A stretch of DNA of 64,000 nucleotides from JAFLCL01 sp039809495 (GCA_039809495.1 JBDHVC010000004.1:1-64000); one strand, 5' to 3'. Positions 17,421 to 27,756 are shown, counted from the first letter of the stretch. Numbers and translations are program-made. The notes: a model not told the origin generated them from the letters alone.

Positions 17421-18572
17421 ATGACGATCGAGATCCGCGAGCACACGCCGGGCAAGGACATCGACGACTTCGTCCGCGCGGCGCACGTCGTCTTCGCGGG
17501 CGATCCCGCGTGGGTCGCTCCGCTCGAGTTCGAGATCCGCGATCGGCTGACGCCAGCGAAGAACCCCTTCTTTCACCAGCGGGGCGAGGTCGCGCTCTTC
17601 ACCGCCTGGCGGGACGGGGCGCTCGTCGGGCGGATCTCCGCTCAGCTCGATCACGTCCACCTCGATCGCTACCAGGACCGGACCGGCTTCTTCGGCTTCT
17701 TCGACACGATCGACGACGACGCGGTCGGCGCCGCCCTGCTCGACGCCGCCGAGGCGTGGCTGAGGAAGCGCGGCATGCGGCGCATGCGCGGCCCGCTGAG
17801 CCTGCACATGTACGAGGAGGCGGGGCTCTTGATCGACGGCTTCGAGCACCCGCCGCAGCTGCTCATGGGGCACTCGCGCAGCTGGCAGCAGCGCATCGCG
17901 GAGCGCGCGGGGCTCGAGAAGGCGAAGGATCTCTTCGCGTGGAAGTTCGAGGTCGGCGAGATCCCGGCGCGCGCGGAGAAGGCGTGGGCCGAGGTGAAGA
18001 AGATGCCCGAGGTGCGGATCCGCCCCGTCCGCCGAACGAAGATGCGCTCGGAGCTCGACGCGATCATGCGGATCTTCAACGACGCGTGGGACGCGAACTG
18101 GGGGCACTGCCCAGCGACGGCGGAAGAGGTGAAGAAGACGGGCGAGGATCTCCTGCTCATCCTCGACCCCGAACTCGCCCTCATCGCCGAGGTGGACGGC
18201 AAGCCCGCCGCGATCTGCATCGCCCTCCCGAACGTGAACGAGGTGATCCGCGACTTCGGCGGGAAGCTCAACCCGATCACGCTCGCGAAGCTGATCTACC
18301 GCCTCAAGATCACGGCGCCGAGATCCGCGCGCCTGATGATGCTCGGGATCGGCCAGGCCTATCGGCACCAGAAGAGGTATGGCTACCTCTCGCACGCGCT
18401 CTACGTCGAGGTGGCCAAGCGCGGCGCGAAGCGCGGCTACCGTTGGGGTGAGCTGAGCTGGACGCTCGAGGACAACAAGCCGATCAACCTCGGCATCCGG
18501 TCGATGGGCGCGAAGGTCTACAAGACCTATCGGGTCTACGAGCGTCCGATCCCGGACGCGGACGCGAGCTGA
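17421..18572 (+). CDS. GNAT-like N-acetyltransferase family protein
   Basis: 383 aa, cytoplasmic. It starts MTIEIREHTPG at the ATG 17421; 13 further in-frame codons upstream look non-coding. The N-terminal half contains a GNAT-like stretch (ALVGRISAQLDHVHLDRY, FFGFFDTIDDD, AAEAWLRKRGMRRMRGP). The C-terminal half repeats the theme (ELALIAEVDGKPAAICIALPNVNE, LGIGQAYRHQKRYGYLSHALYVEV, SWTLEDNKPIN). This two-module form occurs in uncharacterised bacterial acetyltransferase-like proteins. No neighbour suggests the substrate. Divergent from the PHP lipoprotein. Confidence 0.72.
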   Translation: MTIEIREHTPGKDIDDFVRAAHVVFAGDPAWVAPLEFEIRDRLTPAKNPFFHQRGEVALFTAWRDGALVGRISAQLDHVHLDRYQDRTGFFGFFDTIDDDAVGAALLDAAEAWLRKRGMRRMRGPLSLHMYEEAGLLIDGFEHPPQLLMGHSRSWQQRIAERAGLEKAKDLFAWKFEVGEIPARAEKAWAEVKKMPEVRIRPVRRTKMRSELDAIMRIFNDAWDANWGHCPATAEEVKKTGEDLLLILDPELALIAEVDGKPAAICIALPNVNEVIRDFGGKLNPITLAKLIYRLKITAPRSARLMMLGIGQAYRHQKRYGYLSHALYVEVAKRGAKRGYRWGELSWTLEDNKPINLGIRSMGAKVYKTYRVYERPIPDADAS

Positions 18573-18914
18573 GCGAGCGCGCACCCGAGCCGGTCGGCGC
18601 GGCGAGCGCGGAGCTCGGCCGGACCGCCGAGCGGAGACGTCCTCGACGCCCCTCGAGGGGCCACGGTGAGTGCGCCCCACGGCCTGACGCATCGGGGATC
18701 CGCTGGCGCGCGGAGCGTGGGGCGTCCCCTGGTGCGCGGGGCGTGAAGCCTCGTCGCCGCCCAGTGACCCACCTGTGACCGGATCTTCACGAACCCGCCT
18801 GGGCCCTGCAGCTTGTCGGCCGCTTTCGTCGACTCGCCGCGTGGCACGGGATTCGCTCCGGAGATTTGTCTTCTGCCCCGCCGTTGCGGCATCGTCCGTC
18901 AAGGAGTCCCCGTC
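18573..18914. other. Non-coding gap with palindrome and imperfect direct repeat
   Basis: 342 bp between the GNAT-like gene and a small lipoprotein gene. It holds a perfect 14-bp palindrome GCCCCTCGAGGGGC (18648-18661), a possible terminator, and a 17-bp direct repeat with two mismatches (18703-18719 and 18729-18745, CTGGCGCGCGGAGCGTG type). A strong ribosome site AAGGAG (18901-18906) belongs to the next gene. No RNA gene was recognised. Confidence 0.5.
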
Positions 18915-19415
18915 ATGCGCAAGACCGCCCTCCGCTCCCTCGCCGTCGCGCTCGCGCTCATCGCGGTCGGCTGCGGCTCCTCCCCTGGGCTGAGCGTCGT
19001 TGGAAGCGTCGACGTCGAGGCGGACGGCGCGCACACGGGCTTCTCGTTCCCGCAGCCGGCGCGGCTCGATGGAGCGGGATCGGGGGGCGTCGTCACGGGC
19101 TCCTGCTCGCTCAGCCACTACGCGGACGGGCACTACGGCGCCGTCATCGAGCTCTTCGGCTCGAGCAGCGCGGAGGGCCGCGCGCTCCGCTCGATCTCCT
19201 TCCTCACGCGCTCGGACTCGCCCGGCGCCGGCCGCGTGGACGCCGAGCTCGGCGCGAGCGCGTTCACCGGAGCGTGCGACGTCACGCTCGCGCGCGCCGA
19301 CGACCGCGGCGTCGTCGCCATCGAGGTGGAGAGCTGCTCGATCGCGAGCGGCGCCGAGACGGCCAGCGTGAACGCCTCGCTCACGTTCGAGAACTGCGTG
19401 CTGCTCAGCGAATGA
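18915..19415 (+). CDS. Small exported lipoprotein of unknown function
   Basis: 166 aa. AAGGAG 8 nt before the ATG at 18915 fixes the start. The signal ends in a lipobox (LIAVGC, Cys20). The mature part is a beta-rich domain with three more cysteines (TGSCSLSHY, TGACDVTL, VESCSI), one near the end (ENCVLL). No recognised family. Its 3' end overlaps the convergent comEC gene by 11 bp, with no room for a separate terminator. Confidence 0.75.
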   Translation: MRKTALRSLAVALALIAVGCGSSPGLSVVGSVDVEADGAHTGFSFPQPARLDGAGSGGVVTGSCSLSHYADGHYGAVIELFGSSSAEGRALRSISFLTRSDSPGAGRVDAELGASAFTGACDVTLARADDRGVVAIEVESCSIASGAETASVNASLTFENCVLLSE

Positions 19416-21789
19416 GCCCAGGGGCGCCGCGGGAGAGCCACGGCGGCGCCTCGAGCCGACGACCGGAGGAGGTGACCGCCTCGAGGCGCTCCCCGTCGGT
19501 GACGAGCGTCACGCCGCCGTCCCGATCGGTCCGCAGCACCTCGACGGCGCCGCGCTCCCAGCGCTCGAGCACCTCACGGTGGGGATGCCCGAAGCGGTTG
19601 TTCGCGCCCGCGCTGATCACGGCGAGCCACGGGCGGCTCGCCCCGACGAAGGCCTCGGTGCTCGAGGTGCGCGAGCCGTGGTGGCCGACCTTGACGACGT
19701 CCGACGGCGTGATGCTCCCCGCGAGCCGCGCCTCGGTCGAGGCCTCGGCGTCTCCCATGAGGAGAAACGTCCGACGCCCGAAGGAGAGCCGCAGCACGAT
19801 GGAGTTGTCGTTCGCGTCGAGCGTCGGGTCGAAGCGAGGGCACGGAGAGATGACCTCGAGCCGCGCGCCCGCGTGCACGCGCGGCGCACCGCAGAGCTCT
19901 TCGGGCGTCGAGAGGGGCACGAGCAGGCCCGCGTAGGTCCGCGCCCACTCGCCCTCTGGCGCCTCCTCGGCGGCCTGCCCGGAGTCCCAGATCTCGTGGA
20001 TCGGGATCGCGCGGAGCAGGCTCCGGAGGCCGCCGTAGTGGTCGGGGTGCGGGTGGGTGACGATCACCCCATCGAGGTGTGGGCGTCGTCGGGCTCGGAG
20101 CAAAGGGAGGATCGCCTCACGCCCAGGATCGCGCGAAGCGCCGAAGCTCGCGCCGCCCGCGTCGACGAGCCACGCCTCGCCATCGGGGAAGTCGATGAGC
20201 GTCGCGTCCCCTTGGCCGACGTCGAGGAAGCTCACCCGGAGGGCGCCCCGCATCGCCTCGCTCGAGGCGAGCCGCACCTCGGCGGCGCTCAGGGCGAGGC
20301 CCGCGGCGAAGAGCGCGAGCGCCACGCCCCGCTTGCTCCGAGCCGTGAGCAGCGCGAACGCCAACGCACCGACCAAGACGAGCTCGAGCGCGTCGAGCGG
20401 AGGGATCGCGAGGTGCGCCCCGCGCTCCGCGAAGAAGCGCGAGAGGGCGAGGAACGCGCGCACGACCCCCTCGGTCGGCGCGGCGATGGCGCGCCCGAGA
20501 TCGACCGACAGCGTCGCGACGATCGCGTGGACCGTGCCGAGCGGGAGCAGCACCGCCGCCACCACGGGGACGACGACGATGTTCGCGAGGATCGAGAGCG
20601 GCGGCAGCGTATCGAAGCAGTAGAGCGTGAACGGCGCGGTCGCGATCGAGGCGCGCGTCGCGCTGAGCACGATCGAGCTCGCGAGGGACGTCGGCGAGGT
20701 GCGAGCGGCGCCGCCCTCACCCCTCGGCTCGAGGACCGCGGCCGTGGCGAGGACGGACAAGACGAACGCGGGGCTCCGCGCGGCCTGCGGCGTGAACACG
20801 AGGCCGAGGACCACGACGAGCCCCGTGACCGAGAGCGCGTCGGCGCGTCGACCTCGCGCGGCGAGGAGCCAGGTGACGCTCGCGGTCGCCGCGGCGCGGT
20901 ACGCGGAGGGCGAGCCCCCCGCGAACGCCGCGTAGAGAGGCGCCACGCTCGCCCCGACGAGATACGAGAGGCGGCGCGGGTCGAGCCGGCGCGCGAGCGG
21001 CGCGATCCGTCGAAGCGCGGCCGCGAGGAGCGCGAGGCACGCGCCCACGACGAAGGTCACGTGCATCCCCGAGACGGCGACGACGTGCGAGAGCCCCGAC
21101 GCGCGGGCGTCGGCGGCGTCGTCGGCCTCGAGGCTCGGATCGCCGAGCACGAGCGCCACGACGAGCCCCTCGACGTCGTCGGCGAGGCTCGCGCGGATCG
21201 AGCGGCGGACGCGCTCTCGAAGCTCGATCAGCCACCGATCGAGGCTCGGCGCGGGCCGCGCGTCGAGGACGACGACGTCCCGCGCGAACGCTCGACGCAC
21301 GCTCGATCGATACGTCGGGTGGGGCCCGAGGTTGCGGTAGGCCTCGAAGGACGAGAGCGTGGCGCGGAGCGTGATCTCGTCCGCGAGCGTCACGCCCGAG
21401 GGGAGGGTCACCCAGTCGAGGTCGAGCGCCTCGCCTCCCACCGATCGCGCCGAGCGAACCTCGAGCAGCGGACGAGCGCGAGCGTCGATCGCGGACACGA
21501 CGCCCACGAGCTCCGCGCGGCCGAGGCTCTGCGGGGGAGCGGGCGGACGACCGCTCGTCGCGAGCGCGGCGGCGAGGGCGAGCGCGGGCCCGAGCACCGC
21601 GCGCGGCCGAGCGCCGAGGCGGAGCCCGAGCGCGACGAGCGACGAGCCGAGCCCGAGCGCGAGGGTCGGGGCGAGGAGCCCGGAGGCGCCGACCAAGGCG
21701 CCGAGGAGCGCCCCCAGGCCGATCCACGCGAGCGGCGTCCCCAGGTGTGGGCTCGTCCTCGAGCCCGGGCGGGTGGATGGGGCTGACAT
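19405..21789 (-). CDS. comEC: ComEC/Rec2 DNA-uptake channel protein
   Basis: 794 aa inner-membrane protein that moves single-stranded DNA into the cytoplasm during transformation. N-terminal membrane helices and a DUF4131-like region (about 1-190) are followed by the Competence domain (about 210-480, with DARASGLSHVVAVSGMHVTF). The C-terminus is a metallo-beta-lactamase domain with VGQGDATLIDFP, THPHPDHYGG (near 578) and KVGHHGSRTSS. All three parts are present, so it looks intact. The ATG at 21789 removes a 50-residue non-membrane extension from the open frame. A ComEA-like gene is at 3416. Confidence 0.92.
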   Translation of the reverse strand: MSAPSTRPGSRTSPHLGTPLAWIGLGALLGALVGASGLLAPTLALGLGSSLVALGLRLGARPRAVLGPALALAAALATSGRPPAPPQSLGRAELVGVVSAIDARARPLLEVRSARSVGGEALDLDWVTLPSGVTLADEITLRATLSSFEAYRNLGPHPTYRSSVRRAFARDVVVLDARPAPSLDRWLIELRERVRRSIRASLADDVEGLVVALVLGDPSLEADDAADARASGLSHVVAVSGMHVTFVVGACLALLAAALRRIAPLARRLDPRRLSYLVGASVAPLYAAFAGGSPSAYRAAATASVTWLLAARGRRADALSVTGLVVVLGLVFTPQAARSPAFVLSVLATAAVLEPRGEGGAARTSPTSLASSIVLSATRASIATAPFTLYCFDTLPPLSILANIVVVPVVAAVLLPLGTVHAIVATLSVDLGRAIAAPTEGVVRAFLALSRFFAERGAHLAIPPLDALELVLVGALAFALLTARSKRGVALALFAAGLALSAAEVRLASSEAMRGALRVSFLDVGQGDATLIDFPDGEAWLVDAGGASFGASRDPGREAILPLLRARRRPHLDGVIVTHPHPDHYGGLRSLLRAIPIHEIWDSGQAAEEAPEGEWARTYAGLLVPLSTPEELCGAPRVHAGARLEVISPCPRFDPTLDANDNSIVLRLSFGRRTFLLMGDAEASTEARLAGSITPSDVVKVGHHGSRTSSTEAFVGASRPWLAVISAGANNRFGHPHREVLERWERGAVEVLRTDRDGGVTLVTDGERLEAVTSSGRRLEAPPWLSRGAPGLIR

Positions 21790-21937
21790 CGCGAGGCGTG
21801 AGAGCGATCGGCGAGCCCACCCATCTTCGCGAATTCCCTCGATGAACGCGCGCTCGGCGGGCGGATCGGCGACGCGCTGGCGGCGGCGCGCGCCTGGACT
21901 TGACGAGAGGCTCGACAGCGACCACAACCTCGGCGCC

Positions 21938-21961
21938 AACCCTAACGTGTGCGTAAGGGTT
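21938..21961. promoter_or_regulatory. Candidate MerR-type operator
   Basis: Inverted repeat AACCCTAACG (21938-21947), spacer TGTG, CGTAAGGGTT (21952-21961): 10-bp arms with one mismatch, 10 nt before the ATG of the MerR-type regulator. TTGACG (21900-21905) lies upstream and could be the -35 element. The dyad is AT-richer than its surroundings. Self-regulation and control of the isc genes is inferred. Confidence 0.55.
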
Positions 21962-21971
21962 CGAGTCTCTC

Positions 21972-22562
21972 ATGCCCGCCGTCGCCAAAGCTCACCACCT
22001 CCCTCTCGCCTCGGTGGCCACCACCTCACCGCGCGATACCGCCTCACCGCGTGACATGGGGCTCATCCCACCGCCGTCCCTGATCGAGGAGCCCGCGCTC
22101 GGAGAGGAGCTGCGCGTCGGGGACGTCGCGCGCCTCACGGGCAAGACGGTGCGAGCGCTCCACCTCTACGAGGAGCTCGGACTCGTCGAGCCGACGCTCC
22201 GCAGCAAGGGCGGCTTTCGCCTCTACAACCAGAGCGCCGTCCAGCGCGTGCTCTGGGTCACGCGGCTTCAGGACATGGGGCTCTCGCTGCCGGAGATCCG
22301 CGATCTCCTCCACGACTGGCGCGCGGCCGCCTCGGCGCCGAAGGCGATGCGGCGCGTCCGCGATCTCTACCAGGCCAAGGCGCAGGAGACGCGCCGACAG
22401 ATCGCGAAGCTGCGCGGGCTGCTCGAGGAGCTCGAGCAGAGCCTCGACTACCTCGAGACGTGCAAGAGCTGCGAGCCCGAGCGGCCCGTGAGCGAGTGCG
22501 CGATCTGCGACAAGCACGACTGCGAGGCCCACCGGCCCGCGCTCGTCGCTGGCTTTCAGTGA
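21972..22562 (+). CDS. MerR-family regulator heading the isc operon, with C-terminal Cys cluster
   Basis: 196 aa. The MerR winged helix-turn-helix is at residues 48-115 (RVGDVARLTGKTVRALHLYEE, then LQDMGLSLPEIRDLL). A dimerisation coiled coil follows (about 125-162). At the C-terminus five cysteines stand as C164-x2-C167-x8-C176-x2-C179-x4-C184, plus a nearby His. Spacing differs from SoxR, but a metal or Fe-S ligand set is plausible. It is the first gene before iscS (47 bp) in the place usually taken by iscR. An inner ATG at 22056 would shorten it by 28 residues. A role as Fe-S sensor is inference. Confidence 0.85.
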   Translation: MPAVAKAHHLPLASVATTSPRDTASPRDMGLIPPPSLIEEPALGEELRVGDVARLTGKTVRALHLYEELGLVEPTLRSKGGFRLYNQSAVQRVLWVTRLQDMGLSLPEIRDLLHDWRAAASAPKAMRRVRDLYQAKAQETRRQIAKLRGLLEELEQSLDYLETCKSCEPERPVSECAICDKHDCEAHRPALVAGFQ

Positions 22563-22566
22563 GTCG

Positions 22567-22583
22567 CTCGACCGACGGTCGAG
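22567..22583. promoter_or_regulatory. Short perfect dyad between regulator and iscS
   Basis: CTCGACC, spacer GAC, GGTCGAG, 7-bp arms, in the 47-bp gap before iscS. It may be a second regulatory site or an mRNA hairpin that tunes expression between the two genes. Confidence 0.35.
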
Positions 22584-22609
22584 CTTCGTTCGTAGCTCCT
22601 GCGAGGAAG

Positions 22610-23839
<1,230 letters not shown>

Positions 23840-23892
23840 GCCCCTCACGCTGAGCGCGGCGCGCGCTCACTCGAAACGATCGCGGAGAAGTC

Positions 23893-24330
23893 ATGGCGTA
23901 TTCCGAGAAGCTCATCGACCACTACGAGCAGCCGCGCAACGTGGGCACGCTCGACAAAGACGATCCCAACGTCGGGAGCGGCCTCGTCGGCGCGCCCGCG
24001 TGCGGGGACGTGATGCGCCTCCAGATCAAGGTGAACCCCGAGACGCAGATCATCGAGGACGCGAAGTTCAAGACGTTCGGCTGCGGCTCGGCGATCGCCT
24101 CGAGCTCGCTCGCGACGGAGTGGGTGAAGGGCAAGACCGTCGACGAGGCGATGTCGCTGAAGAACACCGACATCGTAGAGGAGCTGAACCTCCCCCCCGT
24201 GAAGATCCACTGCTCGGTGCTCGCGGAGGACGCCGTGAAGAGCGCGATCGCGGACTTCCGAAAGAAGCAGGCCGCGACGCGCGGCGAGACCCAGGACAAG
24301 AGCGTTGAGCAGCCCCATGCCCACGACTGA
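23893..24330 (+). CDS. iscU: Fe-S cluster assembly scaffold
   Basis: 145 aa scaffold on which [2Fe-2S] clusters are built. The three cluster cysteines are Cys37 (APACGDVM, with Asp39), Cys64 (FGCGSAIA) and Cys107 (KIHCSVLAED). The HscA recognition motif LPPVK is at 100-104. It lies 53 bp after iscS and overlaps the start of iscA. The C-terminal tail ends in a short His-rich stretch (QPHAHD). Confidence 0.96.
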   Translation: MAYSEKLIDHYEQPRNVGTLDKDDPNVGSGLVGAPACGDVMRLQIKVNPETQIIEDAKFKTFGCGSAIASSSLATEWVKGKTVDEAMSLKNTDIVEELNLPPVKIHCSVLAEDAVKSAIADFRKKQAATRGETQDKSVEQPHAHD

Positions 24331-24718
24331 GGCCCTCTCGATGGACGAGCCCCTCCCGCCGCCGCCCCCGACCACGTCCTCCCTGGACGACGCCCGCGTG
24401 GAGCTCACGCCGAAGGCGATCGAGATGGCCAAGCAGGCCATCGCGCGCCGCGCGATCCCGACCGAGGGCCTGCGCCTCGGCGTGCGGGGCGGCGGCTGCT
24501 CGGGCGCCTCCTACGTCGTCGAATTCGCCGATAAGATCCGGCCGCGTGATCACATCTTCGAATTCGACGGGCTCAAGGTCGTCGTCGATCCGAAGAGCCT
24601 CGTCTACCTCCGCGGAGCCATCCTCGACTACGAGATGAAGCTCATGCACCACGGCTTCAAGTTCGAGAACCCGAACGAGTCGAAGAGCTGCCGCTGCGGC
24701 GACTCGTTCGCCATCTGA
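24305..24718 (+). CDS. iscA: A-type Fe-S carrier protein
   Basis: A-type carrier that passes clusters to target proteins. The family cysteines are visible: GGGCSGASYVVEF in the middle and SCRCGDSF at the C-terminus. The start is ambiguous: TTG 24305 (AGGA about 8 nt upstream), ATG 24317, or ATG 24341 (GAGG upstream). The extra N-terminal residues form a Pro-rich lead that ordinary IscA lacks, so the shorter forms are likely. It overlaps iscU by up to 26 nt, suggesting coupled translation. Confidence 0.92.
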   Translation: MSSPMPTTEALSMDEPLPPPPPTTSSLDDARVELTPKAIEMAKQAIARRAIPTEGLRLGVRGGGCSGASYVVEFADKIRPRDHIFEFDGLKVVVDPKSLVYLRGAILDYEMKLMHHGFKFENPNESKSCRCGDSFAI

Positions 24719-24795
24719 CGAGCGTTTCTCGTCGACGCTCCCACCGGAACCACGCGCACGAGCGCTCTCTGTGCGTGCGCGTGTTCTCGCGCGCC

Positions 24796-25290
24796 ATGCC
24801 CTCAGCCTTCGACATCCTCGGACTCCCCGCGCGCTTCGCGCTCGACGAGCGCGAGCTCGAGCGCCGCTATCGCGAGAGAGCGCGCGCGCTCCACCCCGAC
24901 CGCGTCGGCGGCGCGGCGATCGGCGATGCGGTCGACCTGAACGCGGCCTATCGCACCCTCAAGGACGATCTCACACGCGCGCGCGCGCTCCTCGACGCGC
25001 GCGGCTCGGGGCTCGCGGAGGAGGGGCGTCGCGAGGATCCGGAGTTGCTCGTCACCGTGATGGAGCTGCGAGAGGCGCTGGAGCGGGCCCGCGATCGGGG
25101 CGACGAGACCGCGATCGCCGCGCTCGCGACGCGCGCGAGGGGCGACTACGAGGCCGCGCGCGACCGGCTCGCCGCGGCCCTCGATGCGAACGATCACGAG
25201 AGCGCCGAGCGCCACCTCGCGCGCATGCGCTACTACCGGCGCCTGCTCGACGAGGTCGACGCCATCGAAGACGCCAACCTCGTCGGCTGA
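24796..25290 (+). CDS. hscB: Fe-S cluster co-chaperone HscB (J-domain)
   Basis: 164 aa. The N-terminal J-domain carries the HPD motif (ALHPDRVGG), needed to stimulate the ATPase of HscA. The C-terminal three-helix part that binds IscU follows, with LLVTVMELREALE. The ATG at 24796 gives MPSAFDILGLP, the usual HscB opening; a GTG at 24775 is in frame but less typical. It is 11 bp upstream of hscA and 77 bp after iscA. Confidence 0.92.
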   Translation: MPSAFDILGLPARFALDERELERRYRERARALHPDRVGGAAIGDAVDLNAAYRTLKDDLTRARALLDARGSGLAEEGRREDPELLVTVMELREALERARDRGDETAIAALATRARGDYEAARDRLAAALDANDHESAERHLARMRYYRRLLDEVDAIEDANLVG

Positions 25291-25301
25291 TCGAGCGACC
25301 C

Positions 25302-27194
25302 ATGGCCCTCCTCCAGATCCACGATCCGTCCGCGGCGCCGCGCCCCATCGGCATCGATCTCGGCACGACGAACAGCGCGGTCGCGTACGTCACGTCGCTC
25401 GGAGAGGCGGTCGCGATCACCGACTGCGACGACGCCGCGCTCGTGCCGTCGGTGGTCCACTACGCCGCCGACGGGACGACGATCGTCGGCGCACGCGCGA
25501 AGGCGCTCTCGCTCGACTTCCCCGAGGACACCATCGCCTCGGTGAAGCGGTTCATGGGTCGCGGCGCGGACGACCCCGAGACGCGCCGCCTCGGCCCCTA
25601 CCGCTTCGCGCGGTCGGCCGACAACGTCGTCCGCTTCGAGCTCGCGGGCGCGAGGCGCGTCTCGCCCGTCGAGGTGAGCGCGGCGATCCTCCGCGAGCTC
25701 AAGGAGCGCGCGGAGGACGAGCTCGGCCGCATCGGCGGCGCCGTCATCACGGTCCCGGCCTACTTCGACGACGCGCAGCGGCAGGCGACGAAGGACGCCG
25801 GGCGCTTGGCGGGGCTCGAGGTGCTCCGCCTGTTGAACGAGCCGACGGCGGCGGCGCTCGCGTACGGGCTCGACAAGAAGCGGAACGGGACGTTCGCGGT
25901 CTACGATCTCGGCGGCGGGACGTTCGACGTGACGATCCTCGCCATCGAGGACGGCGTCTTCGAGGTGAAGGCGACGGGCGGCGACAGCCAGCTCGGGGGC
26001 GACGACATGGACCGCGCGCTCGCCGAGCACGTCCTCGCGGCGCTCGGAGACGATCCGGCGTCGGCGTCGGCCTCGTCCAAGCGATACGCGCTCGAGACGG
26101 CGCGGGCGATCAAGCACGCGCTCACCGAGCACGAGGTGGTGGAGAGCGCGCTCGCGCACGCCGGGCGCGAGGCGACGCTCCGGACGACGCGAGAGGATCT
26201 CGCGCAGGCGATCCTCCCGCTCCTCAAGCGGACCGGCGTCGCCACCAAGCGCGCGCTCAAGGACGCGGGCGTCACGGCGGACGCCATCGATGGCGTGATC
26301 CTCGTCGGCGGGGCGACGCGCATCCCCGCCGTCCAGCGCTACGTGGCGACGCTCTTCGGCCGCGAGCCGCTCACGGATCTCGATCCCGAGCTCGTCGTCG
26401 CGATGGGCGCGGCCCTCCAGGCCGACATCATCGCGGGGCAGTCGACGAACGACGCGCTCTTGCTCGACGTGCTCCCGCTCTCGCTCGGCCTCGAGACGAT
26501 GGGCGGCGTCGTCGAGCGCATCCTCCCGCGCAACACCTCCATCCCCGCCGCCGCGGCGCAGGTCTTCACGACCTACGCCGACGGGCAGACGGGCTTCGAG
26601 CTCCACGTCGTCCAGGGCGAGCGCGAGCTCGCCAGCGACTGTCGCTCGCTCGCGCGCCTCACGCTGCGCGGGATCCCGCCGATGGGCGCGGGGCTCGCGC
26701 GGCTCGAGGTGCGCTTCGACGTGGACGCGGATGGGATCCTGCACGTCCAGGCGAGGGAGCTGACGACGAACCTCGAGCAGCGCGTCGAGGTGAGGCCGAG
26801 CTACGGGCTCGACGAGGCGAGCATCGAGCGGATGCTGGAGGAGGCCTACGAGGCGGGAGCGAGCGACCTCGAGCGGCGTCGGCTCGCGGAGAAGCGCGTC
26901 GAGGCCGCGCGGATCATGCTCGCCGCCCGCAAGGCGCTCGAGGAGGACGGCGATCTCGTCGACGGCGAGGAGCGCGCGCGGATCGAGCGGGCGCTCGGCG
27001 CGCTCGGTGAAGCGCACGACGGCGAGGATCATCGCGCGATCGATCGGCGCGTCGAGGGGCTCGAGCGCGCGACGCGTGATCTCGCCGAGCGACGGATGGA
27101 CCGCGCGATCCGCGGCGCGCTCCGAGGCCGGGGACTTGGCGCCGTCGAGGAGTCGACCCAAGACGCACGGGGGATCGAGAAGGCTCACGGCTGA
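25302..27194 (+). CDS. hscA: Fe-S cluster chaperone HscA (Hsp70 family)
   Basis: 630 aa. The nucleotide-binding domain begins PIGIDLGTTNSAVAYV and includes VYDLGGGTFDVTIL and ILVGGATRIPAVQRYV. The linker DVLPLSLGLETMGG leads to the substrate domain. It binds the LPPVK motif of IscU with HscB and helps release the cluster. The length is typical of HscA and the genomic place confirms it over general DnaK. The frame is open further upstream, but the ATG at 25302 is right after hscB. Confidence 0.95.
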   Translation: MALLQIHDPSAAPRPIGIDLGTTNSAVAYVTSLGEAVAITDCDDAALVPSVVHYAADGTTIVGARAKALSLDFPEDTIASVKRFMGRGADDPETRRLGPYRFARSADNVVRFELAGARRVSPVEVSAAILRELKERAEDELGRIGGAVITVPAYFDDAQRQATKDAGRLAGLEVLRLLNEPTAAALAYGLDKKRNGTFAVYDLGGGTFDVTILAIEDGVFEVKATGGDSQLGGDDMDRALAEHVLAALGDDPASASASSKRYALETARAIKHALTEHEVVESALAHAGREATLRTTREDLAQAILPLLKRTGVATKRALKDAGVTADAIDGVILVGGATRIPAVQRYVATLFGREPLTDLDPELVVAMGAALQADIIAGQSTNDALLLDVLPLSLGLETMGGVVERILPRNTSIPAAAAQVFTTYADGQTGFELHVVQGERELASDCRSLARLTLRGIPPMGAGLARLEVRFDVDADGILHVQARELTTNLEQRVEVRPSYGLDEASIERMLEEAYEAGASDLERRRLAEKRVEAARIMLAARKALEEDGDLVDGEERARIERALGALGEAHDGEDHRAIDRRVEGLERATRDLAERRMDRAIRGALRGRGLGAVEESTQDARGIEKAHG

Positions 27195-27214
27195 GCGTGG
27201 GGTCGGGAGGGACC

Positions 27215-27583
27215 GTGCCGAAGGTCAGGTTCATCAAGGAGAACGTCGAGATCGAGGTCGAGGAGGGCACGACCATCCTCCAGGCCGCCAAGCGCGCGAA
27301 GGTCCCCGAGGGAGATCGGTGCGGCGGCGTGTGCGCGTGCTCGACGTGCCACGTCTACGTCGTCCAGGGCTTCGACGACACGTCGGAGATCGAGGACGAC
27401 GAGTTCGACATCCTCGACAAGGCGTTCGACATCCGCTCGACCTCGCGCCTCGGCTGCCAGGCGAAGCTCCACGGAGACGTGGCCGTCGAGATCAGCGACG
27501 AGAGCTTCGAGGCCTTCCTCGACGAGCACCCCGACGATCGCGAGGCGGCCCACGCGCTCCGGGCCAAGGCCAAGAACGGCTGA
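27215..27583 (+). CDS. fdx: [2Fe-2S] ferredoxin, ISC (adrenodoxin) type
   Basis: 122 aa electron donor for cluster assembly. The ligand pattern C-x5-C-x2-C is visible in RCGGVCACSTCHVYV, with the fourth Cys in SRLGCQAKL. GTG at 27215 is preceded by GGGAGGGA about 3 nt upstream and gives VPKVRFIKENVEIEV; an earlier GTG at 27197 is less likely. The C-terminus runs about 15 residues beyond usual ISC ferredoxins. It is the last ISC gene; no iscX follows. Confidence 0.94.
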   Translation: MPKVRFIKENVEIEVEEGTTILQAAKRAKVPEGDRCGGVCACSTCHVYVVQGFDDTSEIEDDEFDILDKAFDIRSTSRLGCQAKLHGDVAVEISDESFEAFLDEHPDDREAAHALRAKAKNG

Positions 27584-27756
27584 CGACGGCGCCGGCACCG
27601 CGAGGGCGGGCGCGAGCCCCGCGGACTCGCTATGCTCGTTCCTGACGAGGAGCACCCTGTGGTCGTGCGTATGAATCGAGAGACGCGCGAGCGCGTCCGT
27701 GCGGCGCGGATGGCTCCTCGGAGCGTGTTCACATCGGGTCTGGCTTGGAGGTCAAC

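Noticed and set aside
25302..27194. General DnaK instead of HscA
   Set aside because: The gene lies between hscB and fdx, and its length and divergence fit HscA. A housekeeping dnaK with grpE/dnaJ is not here.
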